From: DASPWW01 sp963803425
GTDB lineage: Bacteria > Actinomycetota > Thermoleophilia > Solirubrobacterales > 70-9
Reading direction: 5' to 3'
Length of the DNA: 64,000 nt
Assembly: GCA_963803425.1 (NCBI GenBank)
Contig: CAWDMA010000001.1
Span: 1,302,001-1,366,000 of the forward strand
The translations under genes were made by a program, and so were the position numbers. Under the pieces are notes generated by a model. It ran no database searches. It was not told where the DNA came from and was given only the letters and a program-made list of their open reading frames with translations. Shown piece by piece: positions 51,576 through 60,542 of this stretch (positions are counted from its first letter, which is position 1; the number at the start of each line of letters is the position of its first letter).

Positions 51576-52599
51576 GCCGGCGCAGCGGCTCGACGGAGAC
51601 CCCGCGGCGCGGGTGCTGGTCGCGGGGGCGTCCGGGTTCGCAGGTGCGCTTGCGGCGCGACTCGTGTGGAGCCATCCCCGGCTGGAGCTGGTCGCGGCGA
51701 CGGCGCGCGCGGAGGCGGGCACCCGTCTCGACCGGCTGTACCCGCGCCACCGGGTCCCGATCACGCTCACCGAGCTCGACCCGGCCGCCGAGAACGGGTG
51801 CGACGCGGCGATCGTCGCCTACCCGCACGGCGCCTCGGCGCCCGTCGTCGCGGCGCTCCGACAGCAGGGTTTGAAGGTGGTCGACCTGTCCGCCGACTTC
51901 CGGATCCGCGACCTGGACACGTACCGGAGCTGGTACGGCGAGCCCGGGGCTCCCGAGCTCCTCCCGGACGCGGTGTACGGGCTCACGGAGCTGTACCGGG
52001 ACGCCGTCGCCGGCGCGGATCTGGTCGCCAACCCCGGCTGCTACCCGACCGCGACCGTGCTGGCGCTCGCCCCGCTCGCCGCCGCGGGATTGATCGAAGA
52101 CGTGGTGGTGGACGCGAAGTCGGGCGTCTCGGGGGCGGGCCGGGGTGGGGGGGATCGGCTCAGCTTCGCCACCGTGGACGAGAACTTCACCCCATACGGG
52201 ACGGCCGGCCACCGCCACCGGCCCGAGATCGCGCAGGAGCTGGCGGCGCTGGGCGGGCCCGAGGAGCTCACCTTCGTCCCCCACCTGCTCCCGCTGGACC
52301 AGGGCGAGCTGGTGAGCTGCTACGTGCGGCCGGCGCGGGAGATCGACCAGGCCGAGCTCGACGCGCTGTACCGCGACCTGTTCGCGGACGAGCCGTTCGT
52401 AGAGATCGCGGCCGAGCCGCCCGGGGTGCGGGACGTGCGGGACACCAACATGTGCCGGATCCACGTGGTCCAAGAGGCGGGTGCCGGCCGGGTGATCGCG
52501 TTCGCCGCGATCGACAACCTGTGGAAGGGCGCCGCCGGCCAGGCGATCCAGAACCTGAACCTGATGGTCGGCCTGCCAGAGGTCGAGGGGCTGTCATGA
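51568..52599 (+). CDS. argC: N-acetyl-gamma-glutamyl-phosphate reductase
   Basis: 343 residues. It is the third step of arginine synthesis. Nucleotide-binding 'VLVAGASGFAGALAARL', the active-site cysteine in 'VANPGCYPTATVLALAPL', 'DAKSGVSGAGRG' and 'FVPHLLPLDQGEL' with the catalytic His are present. GTG 51568 overlaps the end of pheT. It starts the coupled argC-argJ-argB series. Confidence 0.95.
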   Translation: MSEPAQRLDGDPAARVLVAGASGFAGALAARLVWSHPRLELVAATARAEAGTRLDRLYPRHRVPITLTELDPAAENGCDAAIVAYPHGASAPVVAALRQQGLKVVDLSADFRIRDLDTYRSWYGEPGAPELLPDAVYGLTELYRDAVAGADLVANPGCYPTATVLALAPLAAAGLIEDVVVDAKSGVSGAGRGGGDRLSFATVDENFTPYGTAGHRHRPEIAQELAALGGPEELTFVPHLLPLDQGELVSCYVRPAREIDQAELDALYRDLFADEPFVEIAAEPPGVRDVRDTNMCRIHVVQEAGAGRVIAFAAIDNLWKGAAGQAIQNLNLMVGLPEVEGLS

Positions 52600-53804
52600 G
52601 TGCCAGCGACCCCACCGCGCGCGGACGCGAAACGGAGCACGCGGCGGGCACTGATGGTTTCTTCGGTTCGAGGTGGGTCGCCGGACCCGCCGCCGTCGAT
52701 GAGCTCGATCCCGCGGAGCTGCCGCCGGGGTTCCGGGCAGCCGGCGTGGCCTGCGGACTGAAGGGCGGCGGCGTGACCGACCTGGCGCTGCTCGCGGCCG
52801 ACTCCGACGAGGTCTCCTCGGCGCTCCTGCTGACCCGGAACGCCGCCGCCGCGGCGCCGGTCCGGGTGTGTCGGGAGCAGTGCGACGCGGGCGGGATCCG
52901 GGGCGCGGTCGTCAACTCCGGGAACGCGAACGCCGCCACCGGCGAGCGGGGCTACCGCGACGCCGTGGCGATGCGCGACGCCGCCGCCGCGGCGCTCGGC
53001 CTCGACCCGGCCGCCGTCGCGGTCGCCGAGACCGGCGTGATCGGGGTCCCGCTGGCGATCGACGACGTGCTCCGCGGGATCGATGCGGCGGCCGCCGAGC
53101 TGGATCCGCGCGGCGCCGACCGGTTCGCGGCCGCGATCATGACCACCGATCGCGCCCCGAAGCGGTGCTCGGTGCGCGCCGGCGGCGTGACGCTGTCGGC
53201 GCAGGCGAAGGGAGCGGGGATGATCGAGCCCGGGTACGCGACGATGCTGTGCTTCGTGCAGACCGATGCCTTCATCCCGGAGCCCGACGCCGTGCTGCGC
53301 GGCGCTGTCTCCACCAGCTTCGAGCGGATCACGGTCGACGGCCAGATGTCGACCAACGACGCTGTCATCCTGCAGGCGACGGGCGCCGCCGGCCGGGAGC
53401 TGCCAGACGGCCTGCTCGAGTCGGTGCTGCTGCAGCTCGCGATCGAGATCGTCGCCGACGGTGAGGGGGCCTCACGGGTGGCCCGGGTTGAGGTGAGCGA
53501 GGCCGCGGACGCCTCCGAGGCCGACCGGGTGGCGCGCGCGATCGCGAACTCGCCGCTCGTCAAGACGGCGCTTTACGGTCGCGACCCGAACTGGGGCAGG
53601 GTCGCGCAGGCCGCCGGGATGGCGCTTGCTGGTGAGCCGCTCGACGAGCTCGGGCCGGACCGGATTGACGCCTCGGAGCTGGGCGGCGATCGGGCCGAGG
53701 TGGACCTCGCCGTCCGGCTCGGCCGGGGCGCGACGGCCGCGCACGTGTACACGTCCGACCTCACGCCCGAGTACGTCCGGATCAACGCGGAGTACACGAC
53801 GTGA
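52596..53804 (+). CDS. argJ: Bifunctional ornithine acetyltransferase/N-acetylglutamate synthase
   Basis: 402 residues. ArgJ moves the acetyl group from N-acetylornithine to glutamate. The self-cleavage site is the Thr in 'KGAGMIEPGYATMLCF' (family usually PNMATMLAF). 'GNANAATGERGYRDA', 'SFERITVDGQMSTNDAV' and 'LVKTALYGRDPNWGRV' are also present. The N-terminus (residues about 5-18) is a translated hairpin-repeat copy. The ATG overlaps the argC stop (ATGA). Confidence 0.95.
   Translation: MSASDPTARGRETEHAAGTDGFFGSRWVAGPAAVDELDPAELPPGFRAAGVACGLKGGGVTDLALLAADSDEVSSALLLTRNAAAAAPVRVCREQCDAGGIRGAVVNSGNANAATGERGYRDAVAMRDAAAAALGLDPAAVAVAETGVIGVPLAIDDVLRGIDAAAAELDPRGADRFAAAIMTTDRAPKRCSVRAGGVTLSAQAKGAGMIEPGYATMLCFVQTDAFIPEPDAVLRGAVSTSFERITVDGQMSTNDAVILQATGAAGRELPDGLLESVLLQLAIEIVADGEGASRVARVEVSEAADASEADRVARAIANSPLVKTALYGRDPNWGRVAQAAGMALAGEPLDELGPDRIDASELGGDRAEVDLAVRLGRGATAAHVYTSDLTPEYVRINAEYTT
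52611..52648 (-). repeat. 38-bp hairpin repeat, copy 11 (5' end of argJ, reverse)
   Basis: CCCACCGCG / CGCGGCGGG arms pair with one mismatch; the loop in reverse is CTCCGTTTCGCGTCCG. It is translated as PTARGRETEHAAG right after the start codon region of argJ. Confidence 0.88.
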
Positions 53805-54664
53805 GCGCGGCCGAGGACGTGGGCGCGGGCCCCCGCGTCGAGACGCTGCTCGAGGCGCTCCCGTACATCCGGGAGTTCCACGGTCGCCGGGTGGTGATCA
53901 AGTACGGCGGCGCCGCGATGCGCGACGAGCAACTCCGCGAGGCGTTCGCGACCGACATCGTCCTGCTCAAGTACGTCGGGCTCGACCCGATCGTGGTGCA
54001 CGGCGGGGGCCCGGACATCACCGAGTACATGAAGCGGCTCGGGATGGAGGTGCGATTCGTCGAGGGGCTGCGCGTGTCCGACGCCGCCACCGTCGAGATC
54101 GCGAAGATGGTCCTGCTCGGCAAGGTCAACTCCGACATCGTGATCCGGCTGAACCGGCACGGCCAGCCGGCCGTTGGGCTGAGCGGCGAGGACGGGTCGA
54201 TGTTCGAGGTCACCCCGGTCCCGAACGCCGCCGAGGTCGGGTTCGTGGGCGAGATCGAGAAGGTCGACGCCGAGGTGCTCGACCACATCGCCTCGGACTA
54301 CATCCCCGTGATCGCGTCGATCGGCGCCGACCGCGACGGCAACTCCTACAACGTGAACGCCGACGAGGCCGCCGGCAAGGTCGCGGCCCGGGTCCGCGCC
54401 TACAAGGCGATCTTCCTGACCGACGTGGAGGGGTGGCTGGCCGACCCGCCCGACCCCGAGTCGCGGATATCCGAGGCCGGCGCGGGCGAGGTGGAGGCCG
54501 CGCTCCCTGGGATTGAGGGCGGGATGCGGCCGAAGCTGCAGGCGTGCGTGGACGCGATTGGCGGCGGCGTCCAGCACGCCCACATCATCGACGGCCGCCG
54601 TCCCCACAGCCTCTTGCTGGAGCTGTTCACCGACGCCGGGATCGGGACCAAGGTCACACCGTGA
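53801..54664 (+). CDS. argB: Acetylglutamate kinase
   Basis: 287 residues. Amino-acid-kinase fold: 'VVIKYGGAAMRDEQLREAFATDIVLLKYVG' (in parts), 'VVHGGGPDITEYMKRLGM', 'LSGEDGSMFEV', 'VIASIGADRDGNSYNVNADEAAGKVA' (in parts) and 'GGVQHAHIIDGR'. It phosphorylates N-acetylglutamate and is normally inhibited by arginine. The GTG 53801 overlaps the argJ stop. A hairpin repeat separates it from argD. Confidence 0.95.
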   Translation: MSAAEDVGAGPRVETLLEALPYIREFHGRRVVIKYGGAAMRDEQLREAFATDIVLLKYVGLDPIVVHGGGPDITEYMKRLGMEVRFVEGLRVSDAATVEIAKMVLLGKVNSDIVIRLNRHGQPAVGLSGEDGSMFEVTPVPNAAEVGFVGEIEKVDAEVLDHIASDYIPVIASIGADRDGNSYNVNADEAAGKVAARVRAYKAIFLTDVEGWLADPPDPESRISEAGAGEVEAALPGIEGGMRPKLQACVDAIGGGVQHAHIIDGRRPHSLLLELFTDAGIGTKVTP

Positions 54665-54673
54665 CGAATCATT

Positions 54674-54710
54674 CCCGCGACGTGATCCGCTTCGCGTCCG
54701 CCGTCGCGGG
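54674..54710 (+). repeat. 38-bp hairpin repeat, copy 12 (between argB and argD, forward)
   Basis: CCCGCGACG / CGTCGCGGG arms are fully complementary over 9 bp; the loop begins TGATCCGC. The tag ATCATT precedes it and GTCTCT follows. It nearly fills the argB-argD gap. Confidence 0.9.
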
Positions 54711-54722
54711 GTCTCTGTCGAC

Positions 54723-55898
54723 ATGAGCGTCGCTGAGCTACAGGCGTTGGATCGGCGCTGGGTGATGCCGACCTACAAGCGCGCGCCTGTCGAGTTCGTG
54801 CGCGGCGAGGGGGCGCGGCTGTGGGACGCGGACGGGAAGCGCTACCTGGACTTCTTCGCCGGGCTCGGGGTGATGAACGCGGGCCACTGCCACCCCCGGA
54901 TCACGGAGGCGATCCGGGAGCAGGCGCGCCGGCTGGTAGGCGTCTCCAACCTGTACTACACGGAGCCCGGGATGCGGCTCGCGGAGCGGCTGGTGTCCTC
55001 GAGTCTCGGCGGGCACGCGTTTCTGTGCAACTCCGGCGCCGAGGCGAACGAGGCGGCGATCAAGCTCGCCCGCAAGCATGCCCGATCCCGCGGCGTGCAG
55101 CGCCCCGAGGTTGTCGTGCTCGAGGGCGCCTTCCACGGCCGCACGGTGGCGACCCTGACCGCCTCGCCGAAGATCGCCGCCGAGGACCCCTTCGGGCCGC
55201 TCCCGGCCGGGTTTGCGGTCGTTCCCCGCGACGACGGCGAGGCGCTCGCCGGAGCGGTGGGGGAGAGCACCGCCGCCGTGCTCGCCGAGCCGATCCAGGG
55301 GGAGGCGGGCGTCCACCCGATCCCTGACGACGTGCTGACGGCCGCCCGCTCCGCCTGCGACCGCACCGGAGCGCTGCTGCTCCTCGACGAGATCCAGACG
55401 GGGATGGGCCGCACCGGCTCGCTGTGGGCGTGGCAGCAGTCCCCGGTCCGCCCCGACGTGATCACCGCGGCGAAGGCGCTCGGCGGCGGCCTCCCGGTCG
55501 GCGCCTGCATCGCCGCCCCCGACGTCGACCCGGTGCTGGCCGCCGGCGAGCACGGCTCCACCTTCGCCGCGGCACCGCTCGCCTCTGCGGCGGCGCTCGC
55601 CGCGCTCGAGGTGATCGACGACCCCGAGCTGCTCGCGTCGGTGCGCGAGCTCGGCGCCCGTCTGCAGGGCGGCCTCGCGGAGCTCGACGCGGTCGTCGAG
55701 GTGCGCGGCCGAGGGCTGATGGTGGGTGCTCGGCTCGCCGAGGGGGTCGAGGCCGCCGAGGTGGCCGGCGCCGCCCTCGACGCCGGGCTGATCGTGAACG
55801 TCCCGGCCCCGGACACGATCCGGCTGCTGCCGCCGCTGGTGATCGGCGAGGCGGACGTGGACGAGGCGATCGGGATCTTGGCGGCGGCGAGCTCCTGA
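54723..55898 (+). CDS. argD: Acetylornithine aminotransferase
   Basis: 391 residues. PLP-dependent class III aminotransferase: 'DGKRYLDFFAGLGVMNAGHCHP', 'FLCNSGAEANEAAIKLAR', 'EGAFHGRTVATLTAS', 'LLLDEIQTGMGRTG' with the PLP-binding Asp, and 'TAAKALGGGLPVGA' with the Schiff-base Lys. It is in the same direction as argCJB after the repeat. ATG 54723 has no strong ribosome-binding site. Confidence 0.95.
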   Translation: MSVAELQALDRRWVMPTYKRAPVEFVRGEGARLWDADGKRYLDFFAGLGVMNAGHCHPRITEAIREQARRLVGVSNLYYTEPGMRLAERLVSSSLGGHAFLCNSGAEANEAAIKLARKHARSRGVQRPEVVVLEGAFHGRTVATLTASPKIAAEDPFGPLPAGFAVVPRDDGEALAGAVGESTAAVLAEPIQGEAGVHPIPDDVLTAARSACDRTGALLLLDEIQTGMGRTGSLWAWQQSPVRPDVITAAKALGGGLPVGACIAAPDVDPVLAAGEHGSTFAAAPLASAAALAALEVIDDPELLASVRELGARLQGGLAELDAVVEVRGRGLMVGARLAEGVEAAEVAGAALDAGLIVNVPAPDTIRLLPPLVIGEADVDEAIGILAAASS

Positions 55899-55941
55899 GG
55901 CGTGCGACGAGCGCCGCCACCCCGGCGACTACACTGCGCCG

Positions 55942-56271
55942 ATGCACGAGGATCCGACTCGACACATGGGCCAGGCTCCGCCGCCGCGGCGGCGTGGGCA
56001 GAGCGGGTCGGGGGGCGGCTTCAGCCCCCAGGCGAAGGCGCTGATCGCGATCCTCGTCGTGGCCGTGGTCGGGCTGGCGGTCGGCCTCGTGGTCGCCACG
56101 GGCGGCGGGGGCGACGACACCACGACGACGACCACATCAGCCCCGCCGACCACCAGCGTGGCCCCTCCGACGACGACGAAACCGCAGACCACGACGGTGC
56201 CGTCGACCACGACGACGACCACGGCCCCGCCTCAGGACAACAGCGGCAGCGGAGGCACGCCCGCCCAGTAG
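55942..56271 (+). CDS. Small membrane protein with Thr/Pro-rich tail
   Basis: 109 residues: a basic Pro/Gly-rich start (about 1-28), one membrane helix (about 32-53), then a Thr/Pro-rich outer stretch ('TTTTTTSAPPTTS...') ending in Gly/Ser. Such tails are likely glycosylated wall-spanning stalks in Actinobacteria. TACACT 6 nt before the ATG gives a leaderless start. No family domain. Confidence 0.68.
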   Translation: MHEDPTRHMGQAPPPRRRGQSGSGGGFSPQAKALIAILVVAVVGLAVGLVVATGGGGDDTTTTTTSAPPTTSVAPPTTTKPQTTTVPSTTTTTTAPPQDNSGSGGTPAQ

Positions 56272-56328
56272 TCACTCGGGGAGGAGCAGAGGGCCGATGA
56301 GACCCTCCATGCCACAACGTCAGCCGCG

Positions 56329-57282
56329 ATGAAGACCATCGTCACCGGGGGCGCCGGCTTCATCGGCTCGAACCTCGTCGACGCGCTGACAGAGGCCGGC
56401 GACCGGGTGGCGATCCTCGACGACCTCTCGACCGGACGGCGGGCGAACCTCGACGGGGCGATCGAGCGGGGCGCGGACCTGCGGGTCGTCGACATCACCG
56501 ATGCGGCGGCGGTGGCTGCCGCGTTCGCCGAGCACGACCCCGACCGCTGCTTCCACCTCGGCGCCCAGAGCGCCGTCCGCCGGGCCGTTGCCGAGCCGGC
56601 GTTCGACGCCCGCGTGAACGTGGTCGGGACCGTGAACGTGCTGGAGGCGGCCCGGCGCGTCTCGATCCCGACCGTGTTCGCCTCCACCGGCGGCGCGATC
56701 TACGGCGACGTCGCCGCCGTGGACCTGCCACTGGCCGAGTGCGCGCCATGCGCGCCGGAGGCCCCATACGGGGTGAGCAAGATGGCGGCCGAGGGATACG
56801 TCGACTTCTACGCGCGGGCGGGCGCCGTGCCGGGTGCCTCGCTGCGGCTCGGGAACGTGTACGGGCCGAGGCAGGACCCCGCCGGTGAGGCGGGGGTGGT
56901 CGCGATCTTCTGCGGGAAGCTCGCCAGCGGCGGGCGGCCGACGGTGTACGGGGACGGCGCCCAGACTCGCGACTACGTGTACGTGGACGACGTCGTTCGG
57001 GCGTTCCTGGCGGCCGCGACCAAGGTGGCGGGACCCGGCCCGCCGCTGCCCGGGCCGATCAACATCGGGACCGGGATCGAGACCAGCGTGCTCGACCTGG
57101 TCGAGCGGCTGGCTCGGATCTCCGGGAGCGACGGGTTCGAGCCGATGCACGAGCCGCCGCGCGCGGGCGAGGTGCAGCGAATCTCGCTCGACAGCGGGCT
57201 CGCGGCGCGGGAGCTCGGATGGCGCCCCGAGGTAGGCCTCGACCGGGGGTTGGAGCAAACGCTGGCGACGGTAGGGGACTGA
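56329..57282 (+). CDS. NAD-dependent sugar epimerase/dehydratase (GalE-like)
   Basis: 317 residues. 'TIVTGGAGFIGSNLVDALTEAGDRVAILDDLSTGRRANL' (in parts), 'CFHLGAQSAVRRAV', 'FASTGGAIYGD', 'APYGVSKMAAEGYVDFYAR' with Tyr-x3-Lys, and 'LRLGNVYGPRQDP' identify a UDP-sugar epimerase/dehydratase. This set is closest to UDP-glucose 4-epimerase-like enzymes; the sugar is not certain. It lies beside wall-related genes. Confidence 0.89.
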   Translation: MKTIVTGGAGFIGSNLVDALTEAGDRVAILDDLSTGRRANLDGAIERGADLRVVDITDAAAVAAAFAEHDPDRCFHLGAQSAVRRAVAEPAFDARVNVVGTVNVLEAARRVSIPTVFASTGGAIYGDVAAVDLPLAECAPCAPEAPYGVSKMAAEGYVDFYARAGAVPGASLRLGNVYGPRQDPAGEAGVVAIFCGKLASGGRPTVYGDGAQTRDYVYVDDVVRAFLAAATKVAGPGPPLPGPINIGTGIETSVLDLVERLARISGSDGFEPMHEPPRAGEVQRISLDSGLAARELGWRPEVGLDRGLEQTLATVGD

Positions 57283-57316
57283 CCCGGACTGCAACCGAGC
57301 ACGGCGATCGCCGACG

Positions 57317-57976
57317 CTAGCTCAGGTCGAACTCGACCAGGCGAGCGAACACCGCGTAGCGCTGAGCGGCGCTGTACAGCGGGTGGCACGCGGTCAGGAC
57401 GAGGCGCTCGCGGCCGACGTCGCGGATGATCCCTGTGTCGGCCGGATCGACCACCTCGGTCTTCTCGATCTCATACGCGAAGGTCCCGTACGGCATACCG
57501 ATAGTGATCTGGTCGCCGCGCTCGAGCTCGTTGATGTCCCGGAACGGGGCCAGGTACGTGGTCCGGTGGCCGGCGACCCCGATCGTCGTCCCTTGTCCGG
57601 GGAGGCCGGTCCCGGTGTAGTGCCCGGGCCCCTTCCGCAGCGCCGCGGTGTCCGTGCCCTGCACGATCACGGCGTCGACGCCGATCGCTGGGACCTCGAT
57701 CCGCCCGATCGCCTTGTCCGGCTCGAGCTCGTCCTCGAAGGCATCGGCGAGCTTCGGGGCCGCAGCGGCATCGCGCCTGCCCCCCGCATCGGGCAACGGC
57801 CGCTCGGCAAGCTCCGCCTCGAGGTCGTCCAGCTCCGCCTGCGCGTGCTGCTGCTGGATCGAGCCGTACACGGACGAGACCGGCTCCTCCCACGCCAGCG
57901 TGATTGCGACGTCGGCCAGCAACACGACTCCTGCGGTGATCAGCGCGGTCGAGAGGATCGTCAGCAACCGGTGCAC
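57317..57976 (-). CDS. Sortase (class E-like)
   Basis: 219 residues from GTG 57976. One N-terminal membrane helix (about 5-27) is followed by an Ala/Glu-rich linker and the sortase domain: 'IGRIEVPAIGVDAVIVQGTD', 'GVAGHRTTYLAPF' with the catalytic His, 'LVLTACHPLYSAAQRYAVF' with Cys and Arg. It would attach exported proteins to the wall. No LPxTG-like substrate was noted nearby. It is convergent with the epimerase gene and divergent from argG. Confidence 0.9.
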   Translation of the reverse strand: MHRLLTILSTALITAGVVLLADVAITLAWEEPVSSVYGSIQQQHAQAELDDLEAELAERPLPDAGGRRDAAAAPKLADAFEDELEPDKAIGRIEVPAIGVDAVIVQGTDTAALRKGPGHYTGTGLPGQGTTIGVAGHRTTYLAPFRDINELERGDQITIGMPYGTFAYEIEKTEVVDPADTGIIRDVGRERLVLTACHPLYSAAQRYAVFARLVEFDLS

Positions 57977-58009
57977 GCGGAGATGATCGCGCCTGCCAGA
58001 CTTCCGCGG

Positions 58010-59293
58010 ATGTCCGAAGCTCAGCCCACCGCGCGGGTCGCCTCCTACCAGGCCGACCCCGATCGGGTGTCGCGGGTCCTGCTCCTGTACTCGGGCGGGC
58101 TCGACACGAGCGTGATGCTGCGCTGGATCCAGGAGGCCTACGGCGCCGAGATCATCGCCCTGAGCGTGGACCTGGGGCAGCCGGACGACGAATGGGAGGC
58201 GATCATCGGCAAGGCGCGCGACCTCGGCGCCGCCGAGGCGCTGGTCGTCGACGCCCGCGAGGAGTTCGCGCACCAGTACGTGCTTCCGGCTATCAAGGCG
58301 AACGGGCTGTACGGGGGCGGGTACCCGCTATTCACTGCCTTGGCGCGACCCTTGATCGCAAAGCTGGCGGTCGAGCAGGCGCGAGCGAGCGGCTGCGACA
58401 CGATCGCGCACGGGTGCACCGGGAAGGGCAACGACCAGGTCCGGATCGAGGGGACGATTGCGACCCTGGACCCCGAGCTGAAGGTGATCGCGCCCGTGCG
58501 CGAGTGGCGGATGGGCCGCGAGGAGGAGATCGCGTACGCGCGTGAGCACCGGATCCCGGTGTCCGGTGGCTCCGAGGCCGCGCCCTACTCGATCGACGAC
58601 AACCTGTGGGGCCGCTCGTCGGAAGGGCGCCAGATCGAGGATCTGGCGGCGCCGCCGCCGGACGACGTCTTCCGGCTCGTCACACCGCCGGAGCAGGCGC
58701 CCGACGAGGCGCAGTCAGTGACGGTCGCCTTCGAGCGTGGATGCCCGGTCGCGATCGACGGCGAGCGCCTCGGGCTGGTCCAGCTGATCGATCGCGCCAC
58801 CGAGGTCGGCCGGCGTCACGGCGTCGGAATCGTCGACCACGTCGAGGACCGGATCGTCGGCCTCAAGGTCCGCGACCTGTACGAGGTCCCGGCCGCCGCG
58901 ATCCTGCTGACCGCCCATCGCGAGCTCGAGCAGCTCGTCAGCACGATCCACCAGAACCAGTTCAAGCCGACCCTGGAGCGGCACTGGGCCTACCTGTGCT
59001 ACGCGGGGCTGTGGCACGAGCCGCTACGCACCGACATCGACGCGTACATGGACTCGGTCAACGAGCACGTCACCGGTGAGGTGACCGTGCGGCTGTACAA
59101 GGGCTCGGTGACCCCGGTGGGCCGATCCTCGCCCTTTGCGCTGTACGATCGCGCCCTGGCCGGGTTCGGCGAGTCGGGCGGCGAGTTCAGCCACCAGGCG
59201 AGCCCGGGGTTCATCGAGCTGTTCACCCTGCAGAGCCGTATGGCCCACCGGGTCAGGCACCGCGACGACGGCGACGGAAAGGAGACGCGATGA
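58010..59293 (+). CDS. argG: Argininosuccinate synthase
   Basis: 427 residues. It joins citrulline and aspartate. 'VLLLYSGGLDTSVML' holds the PP-loop, then 'IALSVDLGQPDD', 'IAHGCTGKGNDQVR', 'PVREWRMGREEEIAYAREH', 'YSIDDNLWGRSSEG' and 'VDHVEDRIVGLKVRDLYEVPAA' (in parts) follow. It is away from argCJBD, with argF and argH not in this window. ATG 58010 is preceded by the divergent sortase promoter region. Confidence 0.95.
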   Translation: MSEAQPTARVASYQADPDRVSRVLLLYSGGLDTSVMLRWIQEAYGAEIIALSVDLGQPDDEWEAIIGKARDLGAAEALVVDAREEFAHQYVLPAIKANGLYGGGYPLFTALARPLIAKLAVEQARASGCDTIAHGCTGKGNDQVRIEGTIATLDPELKVIAPVREWRMGREEEIAYAREHRIPVSGGSEAAPYSIDDNLWGRSSEGRQIEDLAAPPPDDVFRLVTPPEQAPDEAQSVTVAFERGCPVAIDGERLGLVQLIDRATEVGRRHGVGIVDHVEDRIVGLKVRDLYEVPAAAILLTAHRELEQLVSTIHQNQFKPTLERHWAYLCYAGLWHEPLRTDIDAYMDSVNEHVTGEVTVRLYKGSVTPVGRSSPFALYDRALAGFGESGGEFSHQASPGFIELFTLQSRMAHRVRHRDDGDGKETR

Positions 59294-59451
59294 GCAGGTT
59301 CTACGAGGCGGTCGGGCGGCTCGTCGTCTACTTCATCCGAGTCCGGTTCGGGCGCCAGATCAAGATCGGCGCCGCCATCGCGGTGGCGCTGACGGCACTC
59401 GGCCTCGGCGCGGCGCTGGCCGCCGCCGGCCGGAACGTTGAAGAGGGATAG
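59290..59451 (+). CDS. Small single-pass membrane protein (53 aa)
   Basis: A 53-codon frame whose ATG overlaps the argG stop (ATGA), like other coupled genes here. 'FYEAVGRLVVYFIRVRFGRQIKIG' is amphipathic and basic, followed by a hydrophobic Ala/Leu helix 'AAIAVALTALGLGAALAAAG'. It ends with 'RNVEEG'. No family recognised, but coupling and codon use support it. Confidence 0.55.
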   Translation: MSRFYEAVGRLVVYFIRVRFGRQIKIGAAIAVALTALGLGAALAAAGRNVEEG

Positions 59452-59520
59452 CTGCACGGTTTGTTGCAGGGGTATGCTCGCGGACTCTTAACGGTTCGCT
59501 AGCATCGGCGCCCGCGCGGG

Positions 59521-60531
59521 ATGGAGCGGAGCCGAGACATGAACGGGAGGCGTGCGCTTGGCGCCGCCGCGCTCGCCGCGGCCGGTGTGCTCGGTCTCAG
59601 CGGCCCCGTCCACGCCCAGGACGTCGGCGGGCTCCAGTCGAAGATCGCCGGCGCGCGGGAGCAGGCGCAGGGACTGGCGGAGGAGATCGACGGGAAGTCG
59701 GCCGACCTGGCGGCCGCGCGCCAGCGTGCTGACGCGGCGGCGGCGCGGGAGAGCGAGCTCGGGGGCGTGCTGGCCGGCGGGCGTGAGCGCGCCGCCGAGT
59801 TGACCCAGCGGGTCGAGGCGGCGCGCGCGAAGGCCGACCAAGCTCGCACCCGGCTCGGCCGCGCGATCGACCAGCTCGAGCGTCGGCTCGTCGCGATCTA
59901 CAAGGAGGACAGCCCCGACGCGACCACGCTTCTGCTCGACGCCGACGGATACGACGACCTCGTCACGCGCGCGGAATACCTGGAGCGGATCGAGGACGCC
60001 GATGCCGATCTGGTGGCGCGGGTGCGCGAGCTGCGCGCTGAGCTCGAGCGCGGGCTCGACGAGGTGAGCGCGGCGCGCGCCGAACAGGAGGCCTTCAACC
60101 GGCGGCTCGAGCAGGCGCAGGCGCAGATCGCGCAGGCCCGGGCGGCCGCGGACGCGCGCGCCGCTGCGCTCGCCGACGCACGCGCAGCGCAGGCCGACTC
60201 CCTCGACGGGCTGCGGTCGAAGATTGGCGGGTGGACGAAGAAGGTGCAGCGGGCGTACAACGTGTCCGAGACCCAGGCCCAGCAGCGAGTCGGGGACTGG
60301 TTCGGCGACTGGGCGATCCCGGAGGCGATCGTGATGTGCGAGTCGGGCGGGAACTTCCACGCCGTCAATCCCTCGAGCGGAGCCGGCGGCGCGTACCAGA
60401 TCCTCCCCTCGACGTGGAGGGCGTACGGCGGCAAGGGCCTGCCGCAGGACGCACCGCCCGCCGAGCAGCACCGGATCGCGGCGCAGATCTGGGCCGACTC
60501 GGGCGGCAGCGCCTGGGTGTGCGCGGGCTGA
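59521..60531 (+). CDS. Secreted coiled-coil protein with Rpf/transglycosylase-like domain
   Basis: 336 residues; a later ATG (59539) would give a cleaner signal peptide ending 'PVHAQD'. Residues about 40-240 are a long coiled coil ('LAEEIDGKSADLAAARQRADAAAARESEL', in parts) like PcsB-type regulators of wall enzymes. The C-terminal about 85 residues have 'AIVMCESGGNFHAVNPSSGAGGAYQILPSTW' (in parts), the lysozyme-like fold of resuscitation-promoting factors. It should cut peptidoglycan during growth. Confidence 0.85.
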   Translation: MERSRDMNGRRALGAAALAAAGVLGLSGPVHAQDVGGLQSKIAGAREQAQGLAEEIDGKSADLAAARQRADAAAARESELGGVLAGGRERAAELTQRVEAARAKADQARTRLGRAIDQLERRLVAIYKEDSPDATTLLLDADGYDDLVTRAEYLERIEDADADLVARVRELRAELERGLDEVSAARAEQEAFNRRLEQAQAQIAQARAAADARAAALADARAAQADSLDGLRSKIGGWTKKVQRAYNVSETQAQQRVGDWFGDWAIPEAIVMCESGGNFHAVNPSSGAGGAYQILPSTWRAYGGKGLPQDAPPAEQHRIAAQIWADSGGSAWVCAG

Positions 60532-60542
60532 CTCCGTAGCCC

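Noticed and set aside
48714..51770. A 1018-codon open frame on the minus strand
   Set aside because: It is opposite pheT and the start of argC. It has no family motif and is a GC-bias shadow.
57300..57316. Palindrome GGCGATCGCC between the epimerase and sortase genes, considered as a terminator
   Set aside because: There is no loop and no T-run; it looks like the common GCGATCGC octamer rather than a terminator.
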